34,149 nucleotides of DNA from CAYQQU01 sp964419545 (GCA_964419545.1 CAYQQU010000061.1:1-34149), one strand, 5' to 3'; shown: positions 16,801-25,428, counted from the first letter of the stretch. The notes: generated by a model not told the origin, from the sequence alone. Translations and numbers: made by a program.

Positions 16801-19119
16801 TCATCTTTTCACAAACCGCCCCTGCCATTGTTCGCTTTCCGTTCTCACCTGCACAAAATACGCGCCCGGCGCGAGATCGCGGGTGTCGATCCGCTGATTG
16901 ACCGTTGCGGGTCCCAGCTTTTGCCGGTAAACCACCCGGCCGGACAAGTCAAAGAGGAATACCTCCGCTTCGGCGGATAGCGGCGCGGCCAGGGAAAGGT
17001 TTACTTCCGCTTGCGCCAGCGTGGGGTAAAGCAGCAACGCATTCTCCTCCGACCGTACCGACACCGCTACGACGGGCGTGTATTCGAAAGCGCCGTCGTA
17101 ATCGACCTGCCGGAGCCGGTAGTAATTGACGCCGGCGGGCGGTTGTTCGTCGATGAAGCTATAATACTGCGTCACCTGCACCGTACCGGCCCCGCTTACC
17201 CAGCCGATCTCCCGGAACGAGCGGCCGTCGATCGACCGCTCTACCTCAAAGTGGCTGTTGTTCAGCTCTGAGGCCGTCTCCCAGCTCAGGCGCACCGCTT
17301 CGCCGGCGGGCCGGGCCCGGAAGTCGATCAGCTCGACCGGAAGAAAAGACTGCCCGCCGTTGAGGAAACCCGGCGTGGTCGGGCTGACGTTGGTCCACAG
17401 AAAATCGGAAGGGCAATTGCCCGCGCCGATCAGCTGCATGGAAGCCCCGGGGCGCCCGGAGGAACCGCCGATGTTTTCCGAAGTCACGCCTTCGGCGACG
17501 CTCTCCAGCGCGCTGATCCCGTCGCCGCGATAGCTGACGAACTGCACAAGCACCTCCGTAACCGAATTGTACAGCGCAATACCGCCGTGAGCGACCTCCA
17601 GCGTGGGCAGTGCGAACCACAAAACGCCCGCACCCTCGCCGGAAAGGTTGGGAACCATGCCGCTGAGCGCCAGGGTATCGTAAGCAATGCCGTTGCTGCC
17701 GTACAGAACGATCCAATACCCGGTCAGGTCGGTTTCCGCCGGCCCCGCAACCTCCACGCCGCGGTCGGCGGCCGGGTTGCCCTGGTAGTGGTTGATCTCG
17801 TTGAGGTAAACTTTTTCATAACCGCCCAGCTCGGTACAGCCGTCAGTCGGGGCGCCGGATATCGCGATGCCGGCGGTCCAGCTGTCGTCCAGCCGGGAAA
17901 AAGCGCGAAAATGGTAAGTTTGGTTATTGTTCAGGCCCGTAATCGTTGCGGTATTTTCGGCAGCGCTTTTGAAGACGATAAACTCCGGCGCGGAAAAATC
18001 CGGCGGGCTACCGAGATCCACCCCGGCGCCGTATTCCGGATCGGCCTGATAGTTGGCGCCCGCGCCCTGTGGCGCGCCCGTCACCGGTGCGGTGCTCGCC
18101 ACGATCATCACTTCGTTGCAGGCGCGCACGTTCCAGGCAAGCGTCACATGCCCGTTACCGGGCTCCAGCGAGAGTCCGGCCACGTTCTCGGGATTCTGGC
18201 AGGTAGTGGTTTGCACGTGCGTCCCCGGGTCCGGTTTGTAGCAACTGCTGGTTGTCTTTTCGAAGACGGCGAAGTGGTAAGTCGTCCCTTCCGCCAGGCC
18301 GGTTACGGTGAGGCTGCCTCCCTGCGGGCTGAAACTCGACCAGACCACGTACGAACCGTCCGTAAGCCGGTCGCCGTTGCCGAATACGGGGCTGGCCGCG
18401 TAGAGGTTGCCGTCACAAGGCTGCGCATCCACCGGCGCGCCCGGCCGGACGGCTACCAGTTGCCCCATTCCGTTGCCGGGATTGATGGTGATGGTGATCG
18501 AGTTGGTCGTCGCGACCGACTGCCCGGCGATGGCCGCCTGTTGGGAGGGATAGCTGCATCCGGCAGGTACTACGCCCCCCGCCGTCAGCGTATGGGGACG
18601 AATGCCGAAAAAGCCGCTGGGCGAAGCGGCGCCGTAAGCGTAGATGCGAAAACAGAGCTGCGCGCCGCCGCAAAAACCGATGTTCAATCCCGAAAGGTCG
18701 ACCATAGGGCTGTATCCCGGCGCCTCCGCGTCGGCCGAAAAAAGGGAGTCCACCGTTTGAAAGCCGTCGAGAGAGAAAAGGACGTCAAATCGCGTCGGTC
18801 CATCGGCGCTCTGCCACACTTCGAAGGCCAGGTTGCTGACCTCGGGCGCGCCGCCGGTAGTCGAAATGCAGAACTCCAGGTAATCTCTTTTCGCGCGGAG
18901 CGTATCGGTCGCCCAGCCGCGGCTGCGGGCGCCTTCCACGGGATCGTACTCTAAAACGCTGACGCCGGCCCCCGCGGCGAGGTCGCCCGCTACGATATTG
19001 GCGTGGTTGCTGAGGCCGGCGCCGTCGGTGGTGAGGGGCCAGCTGATTAATTGTCCGAAGGAAAGATTTGCCCACAATAGCATACTTATCCCCAGACAGC
19101 GGTAGATCGTCTTTCTCAT
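16801..19119 (-). CDS. large secreted multidomain protein with type IX sorting domain
   Basis: A 772-residue exported protein. The signal spans residues 1 to about 22, ending ...NLSFGQ. Several fibronectin-III-like repeats follow; their recurring closing motif is NTATITGLNNNQTYHFRAFS (also TVTGLAEGTTYHFAVF). A lamin-tail-like segment starts at VYLNEINHYQGNPAADRGVEV. Then comes a FLPVELIDFRARPAGEAVRLSW-type module, which commonly precedes T9SS tails; its first 20 residues are enough to place it. The C-terminal tail (about the last 80 residues) has LLYPTLAQAEVNLSL, EVFLFDLSGRVV and APGAYFVQV features of type A sorting domains. No catalytic domain was seen, so an adhesive or structural surface role is likely. 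Cysteines are frequent in the first 340 residues. Confidence 0.85.
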   Translation of the reverse strand: MRKTIYRCLGISMLLWANLSFGQLISWPLTTDGAGLSNHANIVAGDLAAGAGVSVLEYDPVEGARSRGWATDTLRAKRDYLEFCISTTGGAPEVSNLAFEVWQSADGPTRFDVLFSLDGFQTVDSLFSADAEAPGYSPMVDLSGLNIGFCGGAQLCFRIYAYGAASPSGFFGIRPHTLTAGGVVPAGCSYPSQQAAIAGQSVATTNSITITINPGNGMGQLVAVRPGAPVDAQPCDGNLYAASPVFGNGDRLTDGSYVVWSSFSPQGGSLTVTGLAEGTTYHFAVFEKTTSSCYKPDPGTHVQTTTCQNPENVAGLSLEPGNGHVTLAWNVRACNEVMIVASTAPVTGAPQGAGANYQADPEYGAGVDLGSPPDFSAPEFIVFKSAAENTATITGLNNNQTYHFRAFSRLDDSWTAGIAISGAPTDGCTELGGYEKVYLNEINHYQGNPAADRGVEVAGPAETDLTGYWIVLYGSNGIAYDTLALSGMVPNLSGEGAGVLWFALPTLEVAHGGIALYNSVTEVLVQFVSYRGDGISALESVAEGVTSENIGGSSGRPGASMQLIGAGNCPSDFLWTNVSPTTPGFLNGGQSFLPVELIDFRARPAGEAVRLSWETASELNNSHFEVERSIDGRSFREIGWVSGAGTVQVTQYYSFIDEQPPAGVNYYRLRQVDYDGAFEYTPVVAVSVRSEENALLLYPTLAQAEVNLSLAAPLSAEAEVFLFDLSGRVVYRQKLGPATVNQRIDTRDLAPGAYFVQVRTESEQWQGRFVKR

Positions 19120-19433
19120 AGTTGTTTAGCATTGATAAAAGAATAGCCGTTTCTGCAGGCTGCGCTGAGAAACAGGGTAGAAACGATAAATCTCGCTTAG
19201 AGATGCTATGTTAGCATCCAAACATGCTCGTTGTGAGATAAGTAGCCGGGGGGCGGTATGCTAATTCGCGTGGGTGTTCTGAAATTTCCCGGTGCGGGAA
19301 CAGAAGGGCGTTGAACGACATTTAAAAGGGCTGATACAAATATCGCAAACTTAGGGCGAGCTGTCAATGGCCGGGCGTAAATTCCGGGCATTAAACCACT
19401 TTAGAACAGAAAATTAAGAATATTAAAAAATCG
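19120..19433. other. intergenic stretch between two minus-strand genes
   Basis: 314 nt without a credible gene. It holds a perfect hairpin, GATGCTA-TGT-TAGCATC at 19202-19218, and a minus-strand TAnnTTTG box at 19346-19353. The hairpin would sit in the long leader of the secreted-protein transcript if that promoter is used. Confidence 0.5.
19346..19353 (-). promoter_or_regulatory. TAnnTTTG -7 element (TAAGTTTG)
   Basis: A -7 box on the minus strand, about 230 nt before the start of the secreted multidomain protein. The implied leader is long, so a closer unrecognised promoter is possible. Confidence 0.3.
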
Positions 19434-20351
19434 TCAATTGAAAAGCTGAAAGAGGAAGAGGGCATAGAACATCAGCAACATCAGCCCCTCGTAGCGGGTT
19501 ATGACCCGGTTGTTGGTCATCACGCCGAAGAGGATGGTCATGGTGATCATCAGGGGCAGGTAGAATTTTTGGATCTCTTCGGGAATGGTGAGATCGCCGA
19601 AAAAGGAAGCCACGCCCATCACCACATAGGTATTGAAAACGTTGGACCCCAGCACATTGCCCACCGCTATGGAAGATTTGCCTTTGCGGGCGGCGCTGAG
19701 GCTCACGATGATCTCGGGTAAAGAAGTACCCAGTGCGACGGCTGAGAGCGCGATCAACTCGGGGCTGATGCCCGCCAGTGCGGAGAGCTGCCGGATCGAC
19801 CAGATGGTGTAGTCGGCGCTCAGCCAGACGAGGGCCCCGCCCACCGCCAATAACAAGTAGGTGTACCATTTTACCTGGTGTTCGACCTCTAGCTTTTCGG
19901 TATTCTCCTGCACGGAATAGCCCAGAAAGACGACGATCCCGATAATAAAAAGCAGCGATTCCGCCAACGAAAAGTGCAGGTCGAGCAAGGCAAACCAAAG
20001 CAGAAAAGCCGAGCCCCAAAGGTAGGGCATATCGATATGCCAGATATTCGTTTCCAGCTTGATCTGACCCACAACGATAGCCACCAGCCCCAGCACCAGC
20101 GCGATATTGGTGATGTTGGAACCGACCACGTTACTGACCACGATCTCGGAATTGCCGGCGTAGATGGAAGCAATGGAAGTCGCCAGCTCGGGCAGAGAAG
20201 TGCCGAAAGCAACGATGGTGACGCCGATGATGAAGGGCGAAATGCCGAGCGACAAACCGATCTCCTCCGCCGAGTCGATAAACAGATCGGAGGCCCGTAA
20301 CAACACGGCCAGACTAACCACAAAGACGCCTAAGTAAAGTACAACTTCCAT
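19434..20351 (-). CDS. calcium/sodium antiporter (CaCA family)
   Basis: A 305-residue inner-membrane exchanger resembling YrbG, with about ten helices in two inverted halves. The two alpha repeats that bind the ions are clear. The first has GTSLPELATSI followed by GNSEIVVSNVVGSNITNI; the second has GTSLPEIIVSL followed by IAVGNVLGSNVFNT. The acidic residues in both GTSLPE motifs are conserved. I chose the ATG at 20351. A start six codons earlier (20369) would fall inside a hairpin at 20367-20389. A -7 box at 20453-20460 is about 100 nt upstream. Ion preference is inferred from the family. Confidence 0.88.
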   Translation of the reverse strand: MEVVLYLGVFVVSLAVLLRASDLFIDSAEEIGLSLGISPFIIGVTIVAFGTSLPELATSIASIYAGNSEIVVSNVVGSNITNIALVLGLVAIVVGQIKLETNIWHIDMPYLWGSAFLLWFALLDLHFSLAESLLFIIGIVVFLGYSVQENTEKLEVEHQVKWYTYLLLAVGGALVWLSADYTIWSIRQLSALAGISPELIALSAVALGTSLPEIIVSLSAARKGKSSIAVGNVLGSNVFNTYVVMGVASFFGDLTIPEEIQKFYLPLMITMTILFGVMTNNRVITRYEGLMLLMFYALFLFQLFN

Positions 20352-20452
20352 AATAATACGCAAAAGCATGGCTCCGCTCCGGAGTCATGCCCGCGCAAAA
20401 GTAATATATTTTTTCGTTTACTGTTCCCGACCGTTTCGCCGGCCTCATTCGT

Positions 20453-20460
20453 CAAAGATA
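20453..20460 (-). promoter_or_regulatory. TAnnTTTG -7 element (TATCTTTG) for the antiporter gene
   Basis: A perfect -7 box read on the minus strand, about 100 nt before the antiporter start at 20351. Confidence 0.45.
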
Positions 20461-20471
20461 AAAAACACACC

Positions 20472-20572
20472 ATGATGAAAGAACTGAACAACCAAGTGGC
20501 CGCCATCTTCGCGGCGAACGGCTCGACAGCTACGTGGTGGATGCGGATTTCGGGACGGCTTCGGTGATTTGA
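20472..20572 (+). pseudogene. possible frameshifted gene remnant
   Basis: An ATG at 20472 opens a frame reading MMKELNNQVAAIFA and stopping after 31 residues. Near 20513-20516 the sense continues better in another frame as GERLDSYVVDADFGTASVI, which ends at 20572. A join of the two looks more protein-like than either alone, suggesting a lost base in a real gene. I do not recognise the family, and chance cannot be excluded for so short a stretch. Confidence 0.25.
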
Positions 20573-20911
20573 AGTGTCAATTCGGTCAAGTCGCCCGGCC
20601 AATTACTTTCAACAAAGCACTGAACATGAAGGCTTTGTACCCAAAAAACAGCTCACGCCCCAGCGGGACGAACTATCGGTAGCCTATTTTCCACGCACTG
20701 ATCGCCGTGCCGAGGTACGGAACAGAAAAGATGGCAAGAATGCAGCGTATATTCCGCACCTCCGGCACAGAAGAAACAATCTACCAATACCTTGCGCCTC
20801 CGGCGCTGCGAATTAAGCAATGCTTACTGCCAAACCGAGAATTGCTGAGTATTGATCGGACGATTGACGGGCGGGATCGCAGTTGTAAACTACGATCAGC
20901 AGGCAACATCG

Positions 20912-21715
20912 TCAATACGACCACAAATCCATTTCCCGGTTGAAGATCTCCTGTTTGATCTTTTCCGACTCCAGCAGCAGGTCGCGGCCGCTGAGGTAGT
21001 CTTCCAGGCGGCGGTCGAAGACGTTGTTCTCCTTGGTGATGTAGCTGGAGAAAAAGCGCATTTCCAAGTGGTCTTCCCAGGTCATGGCGCCTTTGTCGTT
21101 GAGGGGGTTGAAAACTTCGTATTCGGCCAGCCAGTCGCGGCAGTGGGGATAATACACCCAGAACAGGGGCGCCTCGTAGCGCAGGTTGCCGAACTCGTCG
21201 AACTTCTGCTTCAGCGGGGCGATACCCAGGATGCGCACGCGCAGGGTCGACAGCTTGGTGTCGAAAAACCAGACTTCCTTGACGCGATAGCGGATGACGT
21301 CCTGCGGGTTGAACGCATCTTCCACCACCTGCAGTTCTTCTTCCAGCGTCACCGGGTTCACGACCCGGATGGTGTCGCGATCGTACAGCTGAAGGGCCAG
21401 CTCGTCGCGCGCCAGCTCGATGGAAAAATCGTCAGTTTCCGGGCTGTAAGGCGTGATGGCGCCCGCCTCGATGCCTTCGAGCAGGATATCGATGAACGGT
21501 TTTTTCTCGTAGCGAAACGGCAGGTTCATCTTCTCGCGCGTATCGATGACCCGCCAGACGCGCTTTTCCCAGAGGATATCGCCTTCGCGCACCGGTTCGT
21601 AAGCCAGCACGCGTTTCTGGGTCGACAATTTGCGCTCGACAATGTCGTCGACCGGCTGGGCGCTGAGGGTGATCGTCAGAGCGAAAAAGCATAACAAACT
21701 AATCATTCGTACCAT
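20912..21715 (-). CDS. gldN: gliding motility / type IX secretion protein GldN
   Basis: A 267-residue exported protein matching the GldN/PorN family. Members form, with GldK (PorK), the periplasmic ring of the T9SS under the outer membrane. A signal covers residues 1 to about 19, ending ...TLSAQ. Family segments are RVIDTREKMNLPFRY, FIDILLEGIEAGAITPYS, KEVWFFDTKLSTLRVRILGI and HLEMRFFSSYITKENNVFDR. In many Bacteroidota gldN ends a gldKLMN operon. Here gldKLM are not next to it: the antiporter lies downstream and tatC is divergent upstream. It may be a second GldN-like copy or the only one. A start three codons later (21706) is possible. Confidence 0.88.
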   Translation of the reverse strand: MVRMISLLCFFALTITLSAQPVDDIVERKLSTQKRVLAYEPVREGDILWEKRVWRVIDTREKMNLPFRYEKKPFIDILLEGIEAGAITPYSPETDDFSIELARDELALQLYDRDTIRVVNPVTLEEELQVVEDAFNPQDVIRYRVKEVWFFDTKLSTLRVRILGIAPLKQKFDEFGNLRYEAPLFWVYYPHCRDWLAEYEVFNPLNDKGAMTWEDHLEMRFFSSYITKENNVFDRRLEDYLSGRDLLLESEKIKQEIFNREMDLWSY

Positions 21716-22166
21716 GGTGCGAAAGGGAGTTTAGCCCGGATCATTCATGGATTAATCTATTGCCGGCCGCCATTCTGCCTTGCTCACGCACCGTATCCGG
21801 GGATACCTGTCTGCAGCAGGCGCCGCCGGCCTGCGCGAACGTCCTGACAAAGAACCCATGAATAATCCGAGTTCGTATTTGACCAAAAATTTGCTGAACC
21901 GTAAGACGAGAGTAGTTTTGCGATCGGGAAAAAGCGGTTCCCAATAAAAGAACGCATTTTTTAATCAAAGTAACATGCCGCCCTGAAAGTTTAATGGGGC
22001 GGCGGGTATACGTCGGAGGCGGTTGCTGCGTTATAGGTAAACCGTATCGCAGCGCGCAAAATTTCGTAATTTGGCCGGGGCGTCTTAAACTTTTGGCGCG
22101 CCGCCGTCTTCTTAGTAGGATGACGGTTTTGCGCAAGCTGCAAGTAATCAACAAAAAGGTTGCCGA
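21716..22166. other. divergent intergenic region between gldN and tatC
   Basis: 451 nt without a credible gene. The left part holds an inverted pair of the dispersed GGATTATTCATGGG motif (21735-21750 and 21851-21870). The right part has TAATTTGG near 22062-22070, a near match to the -7 consensus on the plus strand that might serve tatC. Both gldN and tatC promoters must lie here, but no perfect box was found. Confidence 0.5.
21735..21870. repeat. inverted pair of a dispersed motif
   Basis: The left arm, CCCGGATCATTCATGG (21735-21750), and the right arm, AGAACCCATGAATAATCCGA (21851-21870), are inverted copies of the motif seen at 9052-9073. They enclose 100 nt rich in GC inverted patches. No coding capacity. 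This could be a small non-autonomous element or a regulatory site between the divergent gldN and tatC genes. Confidence 0.45.
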
Positions 22167-23033
22167 ATGCCACTGGATCAAGTAGACGTCGACAAACTGG
22201 AAAAGGAAGCGGAGAAGGAGATGACCTTTCTCGATCACCTGGAAGAGCTGCGCTGGCACATCATCCGTTCGCTGATTGCCATTGTATCCATCGGGATCGG
22301 GCTGTTCCTCGCACAGAAGTGGCTGTTCGACGTCGTCATTTTCGGCCCGACGCATGCCGACTTCGTGACGTACCGGGCCGTCTGCGGCTTGTCGGAGGTC
22401 ATCGGGCTGGGCGACCGCATGTGTTTTCAGCCGCCCGACTTCCAGACGCAGGCCATCGGTTTCGGTGAAGCTTTCATCACCAGCATCAAGGTGTCGTTCA
22501 TCGCCGGCTTTATTTTCGCTTTTCCCTACATTTTCTGGGAGTTCTGGCGTTTCATCAAGCCGGGGCTTTACGAGAACGAGCGCAAAAATACGCGCTTCAT
22601 CGTTTTTATCTGCTCGTTCCTCTTCGCGCTCGGCGTGGCCTTCGGTTATTTTATCATTGCGCCCTTCGCGGTCAACTTCCTGGCAGGCTACACCATTCCC
22701 GGCGTAGAAAACACCCCTACCCTCTCGTCTCTGATCAATTATATGATCATGTTCACGGCGCCGGCGGGGCTGATCTTCGAATTGCCGGTGGTCGTTTACT
22801 TCTTTTCACGGATCGGCCTGCTCACGCCCGACTTCATGCGCAAATACCGGCGCCACGCCATCATCGTCACGCTTTTGCTATCGGCCATGCTGACGCCTCC
22901 CGACGTGGTGACGCAGTTTCTGATCGGCATTCCGTTGTTCATCCTCTACGAGGTCAGCATCGTCATCGCCCAGCGGGTAGTGGCGGACGAAGAACGCAAA
23001 GAGCGGGAATACGAGAAAAGCCTGAGGCGGTAG
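22167..23033 (+). CDS. tatC: twin-arginine translocase subunit TatC
   Basis: A 288-residue inner-membrane protein with six helices that binds twin-arginine signal peptides and recruits TatA for export of folded proteins. The diagnostic segments are FLDHLEELRWHIIRS before the first helix, FWRFIKPGLYENERK in the cytosolic loop with its conserved glutamate, and LTPPDVVTQFLIGIPLFILYE near the last helices, which is quoted here only to its key TPPDVVTQ core. There is a longer first periplasmic loop (about residues 50-105) with three cysteines than in E. coli; longer loops are seen in other Bacteroidota. tatA is not in the window. Confidence 0.94.
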   Translation: MPLDQVDVDKLEKEAEKEMTFLDHLEELRWHIIRSLIAIVSIGIGLFLAQKWLFDVVIFGPTHADFVTYRAVCGLSEVIGLGDRMCFQPPDFQTQAIGFGEAFITSIKVSFIAGFIFAFPYIFWEFWRFIKPGLYENERKNTRFIVFICSFLFALGVAFGYFIIAPFAVNFLAGYTIPGVENTPTLSSLINYMIMFTAPAGLIFELPVVVYFFSRIGLLTPDFMRKYRRHAIIVTLLLSAMLTPPDVVTQFLIGIPLFILYEVSIVIAQRVVADEERKEREYEKSLRR

Positions 23034-23086
23034 ACAACCGCAGGCCGGCTGCTTTCAAATGAATTTTTTAATTAACCCAACAGATT

Positions 23087-23533
23087 ATGCAACGGGTGTC
23101 AACAAATCTGACGCTGTTCTATAAATTTTTTATCCCCGTCTTCTGGATCGTCTTTTTCGGTTCGGTGACGGCGGCCGTACTGCTCATTCCGTTCAAATAT
23201 ATCGCCAACTTTCCGGCATCGACGGTGCGCATCGCCGTGGTCTTGTTTTTCCTCAGCGGCGTGGCCATACTCTGGCTGACCCTCTTGCGACTCAAGCGGG
23301 TGGAAATGGACGAGCATTTCGTCTACGTCACCAACTACTTCAAAAATTTCCGCTATCCCTACCACAATATCGAGCGCATCGAAGTGAGCCGCTTCCTCTT
23401 CTTCCGCGTGGCGACCATCTACTTCCGGGAACCGGGCTCTTTCGGCAAAAGCGCCACTTTCGTACCTAGCGGACAGCTGTACGACGACTTTATGGATACC
23501 CATCCGGAGGTGAAGCGGGCGGTGAAGAACTGA
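23087..23533 (+). CDS. small membrane protein, two helices and a soluble tail
   Basis: A 148-residue protein. Two hydrophobic segments (about residues 10-35 and 48-67) are followed by a short cytosolic beta-rich domain of about 80 residues with VEMDEHFVYVTNYFKNFRYPYHNIERIE at its heart, of which the VTNYFKNFRYPYHNIE part is a pattern I associate with PH-like domains of small membrane proteins. No named family recognised. It lies 53 nt after tatC and may be cotranscribed. Confidence 0.7.
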   Translation: MQRVSTNLTLFYKFFIPVFWIVFFGSVTAAVLLIPFKYIANFPASTVRIAVVLFFLSGVAILWLTLLRLKRVEMDEHFVYVTNYFKNFRYPYHNIERIEVSRFLFFRVATIYFREPGSFGKSATFVPSGQLYDDFMDTHPEVKRAVKN

Positions 23534-23559
23534 CGAAGTTTCCCGGACCGGATGGCCAG

Positions 23560-23646
23560 GGCGATCGCAATCTAAAAATGCGGCCTTCTAATTGCCATAA
23601 AAATTACGGGGAACGGAAGGAAAAACTCTCGTCAAATGCGATTGCC
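23560..23646. mobile_element. short relative of the MITE-like element
   Basis: This 87-nt stretch shares both ends and part of the interior with the element at 9135-9281. The left 37 nt align without gaps (about 70% identical), including AATTGCCATAAAA. It then shares GGAACGGAAGGAAAAA, and ends with AAATGCGATTGCC, identical to the right terminus of the other copy. The central hairpin is absent. No flanking direct repeat was found. It lies between two convergent genes. Confidence 0.5.
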
Positions 23647-23775
23647 TATTCAATGAAGTTGCTCCTATTTCGCGGACCGATAATCTTTTTCGACCCCAGT
23701 TTGCTGAACTTCCGGATTCCGGTTTAATGCCGGCGATTCTCGGTTTGGCGGGCCAGCGGGGCAAGCTATGCGCCT

Positions 23776-25332
23776 CTATCGCGGCCGCAGGCGGATGACG
23801 GGGCAGACCATTTCTTCCAGCGAGATGCCGCCGTGCTGGAAGGTGTTTTTGTAGTAGTTGTGGTAGTAGTTGTAGTTGTTGGGATATAGGAAAAACTTAT
23901 CCTCTTTGGCGAAGATGAAGGTCGAGCTCACGTTGGGGCGCGGCAGCTTTGCTTTTTCAGGTTTGCGCACCTCCAGCACGTCGCGCCGGTCGTACTGCAG
24001 GTTTTTGCCCACCTTGTAGCGCAGGTTGGTCGTCGTTTCGCGGTCGCCGACCACCTTGGAAGGCGTATTCACACGGATGGTGCCGTGATCGGTGGTGATG
24101 ATCAACTGGTAGTCGCGCTCGGCCAGGCGCTCCAGGGCGATCCATAGGGGGGAGTTCTGGAACCAGGAGCGGGTAAGCGAGCGGTAGGCTTTCTCGTCGC
24201 CGGCCAGTTCTTTGAGCACTTCCATCTCGGTGCGGGCGTGCGAGAGCATGTCGATGAAGTTGTAGACGATCGCCGTGAAGTCGTTATTGAGATAGTTCAG
24301 GACGTTGTCCTGCATTTGCTTGGCCAGCCCGACGTTGGTCACCTTGACGTAGTCGTTGCGCACCTCCCGGCGGATGGTCCGGCGGATGAATTCGCTGAGC
24401 AGTTCGCCTTCAAAGAGGTTTTTCCCCCCTTCGTCGTTATCGTTCTTCCACCAGTCGGTATAGTACTTCTCGATATCCGAGGGCATGAGGCCCGAAAAGA
24501 TGGCGTTGCGGCTGTACTGGGTGGAGGTGGGCAGGATGCTGTAGAAATAATCCTCTTCTTCCACCCGGTAGAGGTCGGAAATAATGGGCTCGATGACCTT
24601 CCACTGGTCGTAGCGCAGGTTGTCGAGCAGGACCATCACGGTAGGGAGCTTTTCGTCGAAATGCGGAAAAACCTTATTGCGCAACAGCTGGTGCGACATG
24701 ATGGGCCCTTCGTCGTCCGACTGTACCCAGTCGATGTAGTTGCTCACGATAAACTTGGAAAACTCGGCATTGGCTTCGCTCTTCTGCATGGCGAGGATGT
24801 CGGCCATTTCGGTGGAATTGGACGTATCGATCTTGATCTCCCAGTTGATGATCTTGCGGTAAATGTCCACCCACTCCTCGTAGTTGAGACCGCTGTTGAT
24901 CTGCATGAAGATCTCCCGGAATTGCTGCTGGTAGTCCGAGGACGTCTTTTCGCGCACCAATCGCTTATTGTCGATGATCTTCTTGAGGGTCAGCAGGATC
25001 TGATTGGGATTGACGGGCTTGATCAGGTAATCGGCGATCTGGGAGCCCAGCGCTTCCTCCATCACGTTCTCCGCTTCGTTTTTGGTGATCATCACCACCG
25101 GCAGCAGGGGGTTGGTGGTTTTGATCTTGGCGAGCGTTTCCAGGCCGGTAATGCCCGGCATGCTTTCGTCGAGGAACACCACGTCGATGTCGCGGTCTTC
25201 TTCACACTCTTCCAGGGCGTCGTAGCCGTTGGTGACGGTGACGACGTCGTAGCCTTTTTTCTCCAAAAACATGAGCTGCGGCTTCAACAGATCGATCTCG
25301 TCGTCGGCCCAAAGTATCTTGATCTTATCCAT
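23776..25332 (-). CDS. porX: T9SS response regulator PorX (receiver plus PglZ domain)
   Basis: A 518-residue cytosolic two-component regulator. The receiver domain (residues 1-120) has the acidic pair D10-D11, the phosphorylatable D55 in VVFLDESMPG, a switch threonine in VVMITKN and the lysine in YLIKPVNP. A helical linker follows, then a PglZ/alkaline-phosphatase-like domain (about 200-518) with LLDNLRYDQW and TTDHGTIRV, whose Asp and His residues would bind metal. In Porphyromonas, PorX acts with the kinase PorY and a sigma factor to control type IX secretion genes, and PorX homologues cleave oligonucleotides in vitro. The kinase gene is not adjacent here. The gene is divergent from the HD-domain gene. 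Confidence 0.93.
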   Translation of the reverse strand: MDKIKILWADDEIDLLKPQLMFLEKKGYDVVTVTNGYDALEECEEDRDIDVVFLDESMPGITGLETLAKIKTTNPLLPVVMITKNEAENVMEEALGSQIADYLIKPVNPNQILLTLKKIIDNKRLVREKTSSDYQQQFREIFMQINSGLNYEEWVDIYRKIINWEIKIDTSNSTEMADILAMQKSEANAEFSKFIVSNYIDWVQSDDEGPIMSHQLLRNKVFPHFDEKLPTVMVLLDNLRYDQWKVIEPIISDLYRVEEEDYFYSILPTSTQYSRNAIFSGLMPSDIEKYYTDWWKNDNDEGGKNLFEGELLSEFIRRTIRREVRNDYVKVTNVGLAKQMQDNVLNYLNNDFTAIVYNFIDMLSHARTEMEVLKELAGDEKAYRSLTRSWFQNSPLWIALERLAERDYQLIITTDHGTIRVNTPSKVVGDRETTTNLRYKVGKNLQYDRRDVLEVRKPEKAKLPRPNVSSTFIFAKEDKFFLYPNNYNYYHNYYKNTFQHGGISLEEMVCPVIRLRPR

Positions 25333-25386
25333 GGTGATTAATGTTCAGTTAACAGTAGTTTCGGAGCCATTCCGTTATAAAACCCC

Positions 25387-25394
25387 TAATTTTG
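25387..25394 (+). promoter_or_regulatory. TAnnTTTG -7 element (TAATTTTG)
   Basis: A perfect -7 box on the plus strand, about 90 nt before the HD-domain gene. It sits inside a CCCC-TAATTTT-GGGG inverted repeat. Confidence 0.45.
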
Positions 25395-25403
25395 GGGTCC
25401 TGA

Positions 25404-25428
25404 CAAAAAAAGAACGCTCGAAGCGTTC
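25404..25428 (-). terminator. terminator-like hairpin in the porX upstream region
   Basis: On the minus strand, GAACGCT-TCG-AGCGTTC (25428-25412) is followed at once by seven T residues (25411-25405). This is the textbook form of a Rho-independent terminator. No minus-strand gene ends here; the next gene on that strand is porX itself, about 70 nt on. It could stop antisense transcripts from the HD-gene side or attenuate porX. Confidence 0.5.

Larger units (their letters stand above)
20352..20911. other. 560-nt region with decayed coding sequence
   Basis: No intact gene. From left to right: a hairpin at 20367-20389 (10-bp arms, one wobble), the antiporter promoter box at 20453-20460, and a short broken reading frame at 20472-20572. 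About 330 nt follow in which I see no convincing gene, only short imperfect inverted patches such as GCGCCTCCGGCGC. The open frame at 20574-20816 has composition and residue use unlike real genes here. Confidence 0.45.

Noticed and set aside
17587..18954. 455-codon open frame opposite the large secreted protein
   Set aside because: It is a complement of a well-supported gene with signal, repeats and sorting tail; composition is Arg/Val/Gly-rich shadow type.
20574..20816. 80-codon frame in the decayed region
   Set aside because: No ribosome-site context, no domain, and residue use unlike neighbouring genes.
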